From Seison nebaliae (taxonomy: Eukaryota > Rotifera > Pararotatoria > Seisonacea > Seisonidae): 55,841 nucleotides of DNA. The stretch is taken from assembly GCA_023231475.1 (NCBI GenBank), contig JALJEE010002827.1, positions 1 through 55,841 on the forward strand. The letters run 5' to 3'. The notes under the pieces were generated by a model. The model saw nothing but the letters and a program-made list of their open reading frames with translations. It made no database searches and was not told the origin of the DNA. Shown piece after piece: positions 34,665-45,942 of this stretch (positions within the stretch are counted from its first letter, which is position 1; each line of letters starts with the position of its first letter). The position numbers were made by a program, and so were the translations under genes.

Positions 34665-37600
34665 ATGACTGTTGAATATGTTAGAATGTGTCTGTTTTTT
34701 ATGGTTGGAGCTATTTATATGAGAAAGATACGAACATCAATAAAGATTGGTGTTATCATCTCATCAGTTCCAGATAAGGAGCATGCATACATTCCAGCTC
34801 TTACGCTTGGAGCAATCTATACCGCTTTGGAAGATGTGTGTGATGAGAATGCGATTGTTAATCTGGTTGGTGACATAAAACGATTCAATCTCACTCAATT
34901 GACGACGATCAATAAAAAGAACATAAAGAACATTGCTTATGAGCAGAAGTTGAAAGAGGAAGGCTTAATATGGAAGAAGGACTGGTATCGCAATTACCAA
35001 CGAGACGTACAACGACGAAATATGTTGGATCGATATTTATTGAATCAGCCACAATTTATCATGTCGGAAGAACGAAACATTTCCTTCGTTAATTCAATCG
35101 AAGAAGCAAGACATTCTCATCTGATCGACGAGGAATTGATGAACATCAAAAAGGGAACGATCGATAATCATCGACCCACAATTAGCATTTATTTGAACGA
35201 CACTTTCTTCAACGACGCCATAGGAAGTATCTGTGTGTACGACCAATATATTTTAGGCGTCGATCTATTCGTAGGCGGTCAAAATCCCTTTGCCATCGCA
35301 CCGATCGCTCGATTCGCTGCACTGGTCGGTCTACCATACCTCACAACATATGGTGGAGTCGACTTCTTGACAACCAATAAACTAACGTACTTCAGAACAC
35401 TGACACGAACAACGTCCGAATATAAAGCGATTGCTAACGTTATTGTAGAACTATTGAGACATTTCCATTGGAAACATGGATCGCTCGTTTATCAAAGTAC
35501 TGAAGATAAGACATCTGCTTCCTATTACATAGCAACCGCCGTCTGGAAGGAATTACGAAATTCAGTGAATAATTTAAGTTTTAAAAAAAAGAACTTTTTT
35601 GAAGAGGCTACCGAAGTACTTGTCAATGAATTAAATTTGGATTCCCGAGGTATTATTATGAAATTTTTCTTATTTATTTTTCCACCAACTCTCCTCACAC
35701 AATTTTTTCACAATTTTTCACATTTTTTACACAATTATTTTCTGTAAGACAATTTGAACTAGATAGTGAATTAAGAATTAAAAAAAGATTTCTATCGAGT
35801 AACTATAACTAATTTCTCTTCTTTTTCAATTTCAGTTGTTATTATGTGCACGTCACCGGATAATGTACGACATCTATTGTTAACAGCTCATCGATTGGGA
35901 TTCATCAATGGCGAATATGTATTCATCAATTTGGACATATTTTCTGGGTTAGTTTTCTCCTTGTCAGAATCTTCTTTCAAATTTTCTTTAGCGAAGAATA
36001 TCTAAATCGACCATGGTATCGTGAGAATGATACAGATGAACGAAATGAACGTGCGAGAAAAGCATATGAGGCTCTCCTAATTCTCACCATCCGAAAACCA
36101 AGTATGGAACATTTTGACGAATTCTCTAAACGAGTCGAAGCGAAAACGAAACAATTATTCCGAATGAGTAATGGCACCGTTCCAACGATAAAGAAAGGAG
36201 AAGTTCCATTATACTCTCATTTAACATTATAAACTCTGAAATTATAATTTTAGGTCAATAATTTCATTACGGCTTTCTATGATTCCATCATTATTTATGC
36301 CGATGCATTAAGTCGCGCTATTGAGAAGGGAAAACATCCATCAGACGGTGTTGCGATTACTAATTTGATGTGGAATCGATCATACCATGGTGCTACTGGA
36401 GAAGTTTATCTGAAATTGTTAGATATTGTTAATTTTGTTGTGTTAGATCGTCTTGAACCATAATGGAGATCGTGTGGTCGATTTCGATTTGCTGGATATG
36501 GATTATGAATCAGGAAATTTTTCGAGTGTTGCCACCTATCATTCTTCAAATCAAACATTTGTATTGAATCCATTCAAGAAGATCTATTGGCATGGAAAGA
36601 ATACAACACCTCCAGCTGATACACCACAATGTGGTTTCGATAATTCAAAATGTCCTGATAAACGTTCGAAAATAATTTTAATTTTAAATAGTTTTAAATA
36701 ATTTTTTTTTCAGAAATTCCTTTTTGGATGTGGATAATTATTGCGATGTCTATATCGATGGTGATCGCCTTAGTGTTTTCCGTTTTTATTTACAGGTTTT
36801 CCTCATTTTTCTTATTATTTCCTTTCTAATTGAGAAATATGTTAGAAAATCGAGATATGAAGCTGAATTGGCTGGTATGGCGAATTATATGATAAAATGG
36901 TCGGAACTGAAATATAGTGGGGTGGAAAAGTTCGTGGAATTTGGGAATAATGCGGATGAAAGTCAACTCTCCATCGAGAATGACGGTTATGATGAAGATG
37001 ATTTGGCGAGTAAACCGAATGGAATGTCCAAGAAAAAAAATTACAAAATTTATGACGCAAATGATGAAGACGAAATGAATTTATTATCACGAGAAGTTAA
37101 TATTTTTTTTTGAACATTTTGATGATTATTTTGAAGGATTCTCAACGAGTTGATGGAAATAAAAAAGACCATAGGAATTCGGTAGCTAATTCCATTTTTA
37201 CCATAACCAGCACGTTCGATGGAACGAACAATAAAGCATTTACCACGACGGCATTATATAAGTCGAGTATCGTTGCATTGAAAAAAATTCATCAATCTCG
37301 TATCGATACCAATCGAGCGTTAATGTTGGAAATGAAACAAGTTTGAAATTTTGAGAATAATTCCATAATTAATTGATTTAGATGAAAGATATGAATCATG
37401 AACATATCGCGAGATTTGTTGGTCTTTGTGTCGATACACCATATCATTTCATCATAACCGAATATTGTCCGAAAGGATCTTTGCGTGACATTCTCGAGAA
37501 TGAACAAATACGCCTCGATTGGATATTTCGACATTCATTGATGCATGACATTGTCAAAGTTTACATTTCTATCAATTCAAATTCCATCACGAATATTTAG

Positions 37601-39805
37601 GGAATGAGTTATATTCATAACAGCGAGATCCATTCACATGGTAATTTGAAGAGTTCGAATTGTGTTGTTGATTCTCGATTCGTTTTGAAAATCACGGATT
37701 TCGGATTTCATTCGTTACGTTCCCCACCGTCAAATAATGAGCAGGAATTGACGAAAGATCACGCTTATTATCAAGGTCTTTTATGGACTGCTCCCGAATT
37801 ATTGAGACAATCAAATCCCAAACCTGGAGGTACTCAACGTGGCGACGTATATTCATTCGCTATCATTCTTCAAGAAATTATTTATCGCAAAGGTGTCTTC
37901 CATTTCGAAGAAGAGAGAGATATGTTACCTGAAGGTTCATTATCATTCAATTTGAAAATTTAAATTTTTTTTAATTTTAATAGAAATTTATCGAAGTGTT
38001 AAAGAAGGAACAGGATTGAGACCGACAATTAAACCAGACGCTTGTAACGCGCCAGAAGTGGCTGAATTAATTTTAAAATGTTGGGCAGAAGAAGTGGCAG
38101 ACCGGCCTGATTTCAATCATATTCGTGGAATTATGAGAAGAATCAACAAGTTAATTCCATAATTATCTGTTCGATGATGGAAAATTTAATTTCTGTTATT
38201 TTAGAGGAAATGAAACAGGAAATATTGTGGATAATCTGTTGAAGAGAATGGAACAATATGCGAACAATTTGGAGAGTATCGTGGAAGAACGTACGAGTGA
38301 TTATCTCCAAGAAAAGAAGAGAGCCGAAGAATTATTATATCGGTTAGATTTATCGTTTATCGATTCTACAACTATTGATCTACTCTCAGATTGTTACCAC
38401 CAGCAGTGACGAAAGAATTATTATCAGGTAAAACGGTGACAGCTGAAACATTTGATTGTGTCACCATTTACTTTAGTGACATTTGCGGTTTCACCAGTAT
38501 ATCCGCCGCCATCACACCAATGGAAGTTGTGGATCTATTGAATAATTTATACATTTGTTTCGATTCGATAATTGAACATTTCGACGTTTATAAAGTGGAA
38601 ACAATCGGTGACGCATATATGGTCGTTTCAGGTTTACCGACCAGAAACGGTGATAGACATGCCTCGGAAATTAGTCGAATGTCTTTGGCATTATTAAACG
38701 GGATACATTCGATAAAAGTGGGAAAGAATAAGAATGAGCAATTACGAATAAGAATCGGAATACATTCAGGTCCGTGTGTGGCTGGTGTTGTTGGAAGAAA
38801 AATGCCCAGATATTGTCTCTTTGGTGATACGGTCAACACTTGTTCCCGAATGGAAAGTAATGGACTACGTTCGATTTTCTTATATATTTATTATTTATAA
38901 TATTTATTTTTTTTATTTTATATTTTTAGCATTAAGAATTCATGTCAGTCCATCAACAAAGAAAATTTTGGATCAATATAATCAATTCGATTGTCAGTTA
39001 CGGGGACCGGTATCGATGAAAGGCAAAGGAGTAATCACAACATATTGGCTAATTGGTGAGCATGGCGGATTACAAGTAGCACCTCCATTAGACCCCGACC
39101 CCCTAGAAACGCAATTTCGAAATTTAGCCAAACAACAAAGAAATTCGATAAAGATCCCCGAGAAAAAATTAGACGAACATAAAAGAAGAACACTAAAACC
39201 AGCATCTTCAGGTTTTTTTGTCTTAATTTTCTTAATATCTGATAAATTTAAATTTGATAGAAATTACAGTGAGTAAAAAACCGTCATTAACCGATCAAAT
39301 CATCAGTTCATCGACTTGTGATGTCTTCGAAGAAAATCGGAATCTTTACGAGAAATATATGGAAGAGAAACCGATAAATATCCAACAATTGAAAGAGGAA
39401 TTGCCGGAAACCAAAGTTAAAAAGCAAATTACACAATCGGACATTCTAATCAAAAAGAAGAATGTTTGCACGAAATGTAATCGATCCAAATCTCGAGAAC
39501 GTCGAAGGAGAAATCGATCGAAAGGAAATAAAATTCCAGAGGAAGAATTCGAATTATCTTCATTACTCCAAATGAAGGAGCAACATATCAATAAGGAATC
39601 GAATTCGATCCATTGTCTCCAATGTTGTAAACATCATAAAAATTGTTCAGTTCATCATTCAAATCTTTCGACCAATATGAACTTCAATTATGAGAACAAT
39701 GAAATGAGTAATATGGCGACAGAAAATGATGAGGTCTCCATCATCTCTCAGTCAAACGACACACAATCGAAACAGAAATCAAATTTAAAAAATTCAATAA
39801 TCTAA
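34665..39805 (+). CDS. Receptor guanylyl cyclase, NPR/GCY-28 type (unit 3 plus shared body)
   Basis: Single-pass membrane receptor that makes cGMP. Fifteen exons fit in phase and give about 1442 residues: 34665-35649, 35836-35947, 35992-36202, 36254-36403, 36447-36663, 36714-36781, 36835-37095, 37137-37340, 37382-37558, 37601-37934, 37984-38149, 38205-38342, 38390-38868, 38930-39211, 39261-39805. Order: ANF-receptor lobes, juxtamembrane [11 protein letters not shown], helix [19 protein letters not shown], kinase-homology domain, coiled linker, cyclase, C-terminal tail. The kinase-homology domain lacks the catalytic Asp (SHGNLKSSN), so it is a pseudokinase. The cyclase keeps the metal aspartates ([16 protein letters not shown]) and the guanine-selecting Glu (KVE) and Cys (RYCLFGD), so it should be active as a homodimer. 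The tail is basic and cysteine-rich ([19 protein letters not shown]). The kinase-like and cyclase regions match vertebrate NPR1/NPR2 closely. Start 34665 gives only a modest leader. Confidence 0.95.
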
Positions 39806-41059
39806 AATTTTCCTACCACACATCATCCTAAACTCAATCAATTTTATTCAAATTTCATGTCATACCGGTGCTTTTTCTTACAAACATTTCTAGCGTCTTT
39901 CATAAAATGTAGATTTCGATCAGTATCAAAATTAATTTTTTAAAATTTTCATCTAAATTTAATAAAAAATTTTTAAATTTTTTTCCTCTTATTTTTAAAT
40001 TATAACAATTTTAATTGAAATGAATTAATGACAAGTAAATTGTTCGAAAATAAAAATATTTCTTACCGATTTCATTTTAATTTATTAAGTTTCGCCTTTT
40101 CTTATTTGAGAAAGGACTAAAAAAAAGTTATTCCTCACAATGATCGAAGACAGTTTACTTACACGGAAAGCCATCGATATTTTAAAGACACCACATTATA
40201 TCGGAAAATATTTGATATTCCTCATCATATTGCTTATCAGTACAATTTGGTTTATCATTTGTCGATCAATTAAAATATTTTTCATGGTACTAATTGGAAT
40301 TTGGATGCTCATTGTTCATTGTTTCACTACTCAAAGAAAATTCAAAAGCTAATAATATTTGTTTAAAAAAATTCTAATTTCAAAATTTCTTATTTTCCTA
40401 AAATTTTTATTGGATTTTTTTAAATCTTTTTTAATTCTATAATTTTAAAAATATTCAATCTATTAAGATTTATAGTTTAAAAATAAAAGTGATCTGATTA
40501 TAAATTGTTATCCGGTATAAATATGCACAGAAAATGCACAAATTATTTTTATACCTTCAATTGAACCAAATCTCCGTTTCGGGAAGTTATCGATGTAGCC
40601 AGAAACGACGTAACTTCAAAAATCTTTTAATTGTCCAATATTTGATGTAAAATGGATTGAGCACAATTCACGCACAAAAAAGAATTTTCTCATATTATTT
40701 CTGAACAAAAGTTTATTATTATTATTTAGGGGAATTTTTGAGGAATTTAAATTTATCAATATGAATGTTAAATAAAAATTGGAATGGTAAAGGTTGCTTT
40801 CTATAAGAATCACTGTGAAGATAAAAAAGAAATTTATTGGGAATTTTCAAAAAATTAATGATTAAGTCCGAAATGAGATAGTAAATTAAAACTATTCATT
40901 TTCAAACTTTATTTCGATTTTTCATTCTTCGCCACTTAACCACTTTTTTTCCATCTATATCTTCTTTACATGAGCCGAGAGACGATTACGTCTTTGAGTA
41001 GATTAGAATAAGAATTAAATTTCCAAATTGTTTTGGTCAGTATGTCGAATTAATAGAAA
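39806..41059 (+). other. Intergenic between the cyclase and SLC46 genes
   Basis: AT-rich cyclase 3' flank with several AATAAA-like strings (for example near 39959 and 40049), then the SLC46 upstream region. The only open frame of note is the small membrane-protein candidate at 40140. Confidence 0.4.
40140..40352 (+). CDS. Possible small membrane protein, 70 residues
   Basis: The frame starts at an ATG (40140) after a hydrophilic leader (MIEDSLLTRKAIDILKTPHY) and contains two hydrophobic stretches (LIFLIILLISTIWFIIC and FFMVLIGIWMLIVHCF) with a basic end (TQRKFKS). This is the shape of a small two-helix membrane protein. It is intronless, stands alone between two larger plus-strand genes, and matches no family I know. 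It could be chance in AT-rich DNA, where hydrophobic codons are common. Confidence 0.35.
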   Translation: MIEDSLLTRKAIDILKTPHYIGKYLIFLIILLISTIWFIICRSIKIFFMVLIGIWMLIVHCFTTQRKFKS

Positions 41060-43421
41060 ATGCAACCGAAGAATAAGAAGAAACTGTCGAACTTAAAATT
41101 GAATGGCGAACGAGGATTTTCTACTGAATCGATTCGTTCTTCGAAAAAGAATGGGAGAACTCCTTCAGTGTCGTTACATTTAGTTCAACCAAAAGTATGT
41201 TCGATTAATGAACGACGACCAAAGAAGCGTGAGAAATCGTCGAACATGGAATATTTGAAAGAATATTTGATCGATAATGAGGAAAGGGGAAATTTGCAAA
41301 TAGTGAATAAATATGACAGAAATGTTCGATTTCTAGAGACATCTCGTTCATTTAATGACGAGTGTGAAGATTTGAGTAGAAATTGGAATAATAATACTTC
41401 AAATAATGCCGGTTTGCCTGGTAACAATAACATGGATAATATGGGAAATGAAGTTGTATCAAAACGTGTTGGTGATTTAAAAATCGCCAATTCCGGTAAA
41501 CCGATTGGAAGTAGAGCCACATTGTCAAGTGTTCGATTGAATGAAATGAAGAAAATGAGAAGTAGTGAAAAACGATGGTATCAAAAGATCAGTGTTGAAC
41601 CAATCCTCTTCTTGTTTATGCTCTCCGTTCATATAACCATGCCAGTGGAACAAGGTTTAGTTTATCAGAAAGTTTGTCTGCAAATGTACGACAAAGATTT
41701 ATGTAAAATTATCAATCGAAATGCTTCACTAGTTCAACATGAACGTGTCGTCCAAGAAAAGAGTTCACTTTGGTTAATGTATTTAGATATAGCACTCGCC
41801 ATTCCCAGTATTGTTACGGCTACTTATTTCGGTAGTATTAGCGACTCATTGTCTCAGAAATTGCCAATGATTCTCGCTAATATCGGCGCATGTTTATCAG
41901 CTGTCAATTATTTATTATGTGCCGCTTATATCAGTTGGCCACCGGCCGTTCTACTTCTTTCAAATTTCCTTTACGGATTCTTTGGCGGTTCAACTGCTTT
42001 ACTTTCTAGTGTTTTCTGTTATTTGTCCCAAATATCCGAAGACTCTCAACGTACCACACGAATGGCTATACTTGAAGCAATGTTGATGTTAGGTGCCACA
42101 TTAGGAATGTCGTTGAGTGGTGTCATACTCGATCATACGAATTTTACAGTTACTTTCACCATCGTTCTTTCCATACATGTGATAAATATCAGTTCCATCA
42201 ACATTCCATTGTCATTCATTCAAATCTTTCTCTCTTTCAGTTTATGTTATTTATTTCGTAAAAGATATCGGAATTCCTGTTTATGATCCCACCACTGGTC
42301 AAGTGGTCTTAGAACAAATGACTTGGAAGAAATTCGGGTTTGAAAAATTTCAGTTCAAAATCATCATAAACCTCATTCTTCAGAGTCCATACGAAAGAGA
42401 ATTTAACAAAGTGTAGCCATTTCAAAGAATCGGGAGAAGTGTTGGTGAAAGATCGGCCCGGAAGTCGAAGAACATTTATACTTCTCATATTAAGCGCCTT
42501 CTCAGTCAGTGTACTGACGTCGATGGGTTAACAATTTTGAAAATAGAAAGAAGAACTTTCTTGTTTTTATAGGAGAAAATACTATATCGTTTCTTTACTT
42601 AAGAAAATCACCTTTATCATTCACGCAAACTCTATATGGAATTTTTCGCGGTCTCAAAAGTTTCCTCACTTGCATCGCCCTCATAGGAATACTTCCCATT
42701 CTTCAAAAGTATTTCGATATATCCGACTTGACTTGTGCCATCATCGGAACGTTATCTAAGTGCTTAGGAGATTTCATGTACGGTTTCGCCACCAGTGCCC
42801 GAATGATATTTTTTGGTAATTTTTCCTTCGTCATATTTTTTTCATTTTTTTCTCTTTTAGTTCCCGTCTTGGGAATGTTCGGCAGTTACATAGCGGCTAG
42901 TGTACGTTCTTATTTATCTAAACAAGTCGCACCAAGCGAACAAGGTTTTCATCTAATGATTTGAGAATATTTTAAAGAAAACTTTTATGAATTTCAAATA
43001 ATTTCAGGAAAATTATTCGCGATAGTTGCGAGTGTTGAGAATGTCGATATTCTCGTCGGTACATTAGTGTTCAATGGAATTTATGCTTCCTCATTAGATA
43101 CCATGCCAAGTCTAGCGTTCTATGTCGCTACAGCACTTCATTTCTTTACTCTACCACCATTTATGTTCCATTTATTTAATACAATTTTTTTAAATCTAAA
43201 ATTTATTATCTTTTAGGTATGTGAGTTTCAAGGAGAAAACGGTGTCAGAGGCACATGAACCTCCATTACCGAGTCCATATTTACATTCGGAAAATTCACT
43301 AACTATCAGTCCAACCGATTTAACAACAAACGAATTGGCAAGTCGATATGATGATTCGAAAACTCGGAACGATCTCATCACATTGGAAGCACTGGCACCA
43401 GCACCAATAGACAGAAGTTAG
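41060..43421 (+). CDS. SLC46-type major facilitator (proton-coupled folate transporter family)
   Basis: Twelve-helix carrier. Family members move folates and related solutes with protons at the plasma or lysosomal membrane; the substrate here is not predictable. Seven exons fit in phase (41060-42191, 42241-42337, 42384-42526, 42573-42815, 42861-42944, 43008-43164, 43217-43421), giving about 686 residues. The first ~170 residues are a long basic, Asn-rich cytoplasmic extension. SLC46 landmarks follow: VEPILFLFMLSVHITMPVEQ for helix 1, a short loop with paired cysteines (VCLQ, LCKI), then the helix 2-3 signature GSISDSLSQKLPMILANIG, where Ser-Gln replaces the usual basic Arg-Lys/Arg-Arg. Helices 4-5 show TTRMAILEAMLMLGATLG. 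The C-terminus (HSENSLTISPTDLTTNE) is Ser/Thr-rich and cytoplasmic. All six introns are 45-63 bp. Confidence 0.85.
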
Positions 43422-43510
43422 AAAAAGAGAGAGAGATAGAGAGAAAGAACAATAAGTTGAACAATATAAATTTATAACGAAAGAAAACAAAATTAAATTG
43501 AGATTTTCTT

Positions 43511-44075
43511 TTAAGAATAAGATGGTAATTCTTTGTCCTCATCTTTCTCAGTTTCCAATTCCTGTTTTGTGGAATTGACATCTTCATCTTCATCATCATT
43601 ATCCTCAACCTCCCTTGTTATATCTACTGTTGTTTTTGGTTGAGAACGATCGTTCGAAACTTGTTCATAATTTTCATCAACATTTCGTCTCAAGTACGAA
43701 ATTTGTCCTAGATTTTCATTCATTCCTGCCGCATTATCAGCCGTTTTAGCAACATAATTCTGACTTGGTTCCATTATCGGATTGAATGTATCATCTTTCA
43801 TTAATTTAACATCTTTCTGGATAAGTGAGGTTAAATTCTAAGAATAAATTTAAAATTTCTAATAATCATTTTAAAAAACTTCAAGTTTCTTATTCTGCAT
43901 TAGAGCTAATTGAACCGATTTATTCATGATGGAAGAAAGTCTCTTAATTCTCTCCTCCATCGATTCCAATTGTCGATTCTGTTTAACCATTAACTTATTA
44001 TCCGAATTGATTTTTGATCGTATTTTTTTTATAATTTTTTTCTTCTTAACATTTTCTTTCTTAATTTCCTGTTCG

Positions 44076-44112
<37 letters not shown>

Positions 44113-44638
44113 CGTCATCAGTTTTTTCTTTTTCCTCTTTTTTTGTTGATGGAATTGTTTCGTTCGTTTCTCGTTTCCTTCTCGAATGATTTCGTCTTTG
44201 TCCGTAAAGAACTTTCGTAGCTAATTTAGGTGAATATTTCAATAAGGCTCTTCTTAAAACTCTTAGAACGGCACCGCGAACTATCGGATTCTCTTTCAAT
44301 TCAATAATTCCATTTTTCGCTATTCTCCTCTCATTCTTTACTAATTTCATTAATTTCTTAAAAGATTTATCTAAAATACGTTTTAATCGTTCTTCCGCTT
44401 TTAATTTCGGCTGAACATGATGACGCGATTTGTTTATTCTCTTTCTTTTCGGTATGACAACTTCCCCATTGGCAGAAATGTCCGTCTCTCTTCTCAATCT
44501 TAATCGTTCACCATCGACTATTTTCGTTAGTTTCGACAGCGGTGCAACAAAACCAACAACTGGAGAAGAGATGAATTGGAGTGAAGGTGAAAAGAAGAGA
44601 AATGTTTGGAAGATAAATAAATTTAAAAATAATTTCAT
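43511..44638 (-). CDS. Secreted basic protein with an Asp tract, unrecognised
   Basis: Two exons (44638-43880 and 43837-43511) joined by a 42-bp intron give about 361 residues. The start has a signal peptide (MKLFLNLFIFQTFLFFSPSL). The body is strongly basic with several multibasic sites (RLRLRRE, KRKRINKSR, SRRKRE) that a convertase could cut. A run of about a dozen aspartates follows, then a Lys-rich segment and a coiled-coil-like stretch (MEERIKRLSSIMNKSVQLA). The last 100 residues are acidic and disordered-looking. No known domain. It ends about 90 bp from the SLC46 gene in convergent orientation. It may be a precursor of smaller products; that is inference. Confidence 0.7.
44080..44121 (+). 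repeat. (CAT)n repeat encoding the Asp tract
   Basis: About a dozen CAT triplets on the plus strand correspond to the GAT aspartate run of the minus-strand gene. The plus-strand poly-Ser frame here is a shadow. Confidence 0.8.
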
Positions 44639-45942
44639 TATTTCTCAAAAATAAAATATTTTGCAAATTAATATAAAAAATAAATTTAATATCAGTAGAG
44701 AAACGAGAAAATGAAAATAGATTGAGAGAACAAATAAAAGTTTAATTAACGAAAGTAGTTCCTTCTCATTTTGTTGATTGGATTTAATTTATTTCATTTT
44801 CATAACTCTCTTCTAAATTTAATTTCCAAGAATTATTTTCTTATACGTTCGAATTAGATGACGAAACATTTTTATTCGTTTCAATATCAAAAAGTATGTC
44901 ACCCACCAAACTGTAAAGGAGAATACAATAAAGAAGTTAAAAGTAAAATAAAATACGAACTAAAAGCAACGACCAATAATGCGATCAAAGACGAAAAAAT
45001 GAATGTCAATGATTGTATTGAATAATGAATAGTGGTATCCAAAAGGACATTTGACATAGTTCAAAATAATTTTATGAGCGAATGTTGTTAATTTTTCATT
45101 TTATTTTCAGCTTAAAATTTGAAGCTTTTTATTTATAAAAAAATTGAATAGAGATAAAGAAATTACGTATTTTTTAAGTTTGTCCATTTGAAGTATATTA
45201 ATTGCATATAAATAATACGTAAGTAAAATTAAAAGCTTAGAAATGTAATTTATGGAAAATTGAAAATACAATTTTTTTTCTAGGAATTTAAAAGAGAAAT
45301 TTTTTCGTTTAGCAATAACTTCTCCATGAAAAAGTTGTTGAATGTGGAGAGGGAAAAAATGGTTGTCGTTCTTTTGACATTTGTACAATGTACAATAATA
45401 ATTTCGTTGGTTGTTGAATGCATTTCATCTTCAACTCTTCCTCATTTAAGTTTCTTTTTGAGATGTGGCAGATTGATTTGTTTTGAAAGAATCATTTGAG
45501 AGAAGTACCTACGCACTTCCATGCAAATTCATGAAGTTTTTTCAGACACCATGTGAAGAAGAGAATATTGCAAGCAAGATAGAATCATCAATTCAATGAA
45601 TCTTTTCTTTGTCTACGCAATCTACACATAATCTATCTGTTGATTAACAAAAATTTATTTTCGTTTTGGTTGTTGAAAGAAAAATTGTTGGACAATGGAT
45701 GAGATTCGTGAACATTTTCCGTTCATTTCTCGTCAATTTGGCCCTTATTCTTGATGGGAGAGTTCCATGTTAATGTAGAAGTGATGTAGAAATGTGGAGA
45801 AGTTGAGGAGAGAGATGAGTTGATGGAATTAATTTTTCACTAAACCTATTCCAAAACTAATATGTGATGTGAATTGTATTTTGCCGAATAGAAAAATTCT
45901 TACCCTTCTTTGTTATATCGTGTGCAATCGGATTTGAAAATA
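44639..45942. other. Intergenic, divergent upstream regions
   Basis: AT-rich DNA between the minus-strand secreted protein and the plus-strand adaptor. No credible coding frame; a minus-strand frame at 45107-45388 lacks an ATG start and reads as AT-rich noise. Confidence 0.4.

Noticed and set aside
43926-44189. Plus-strand poly-Ser frame
   Set aside because: Antisense of the Asp-tract secreted protein, which has a signal peptide and a good intron on the minus strand.
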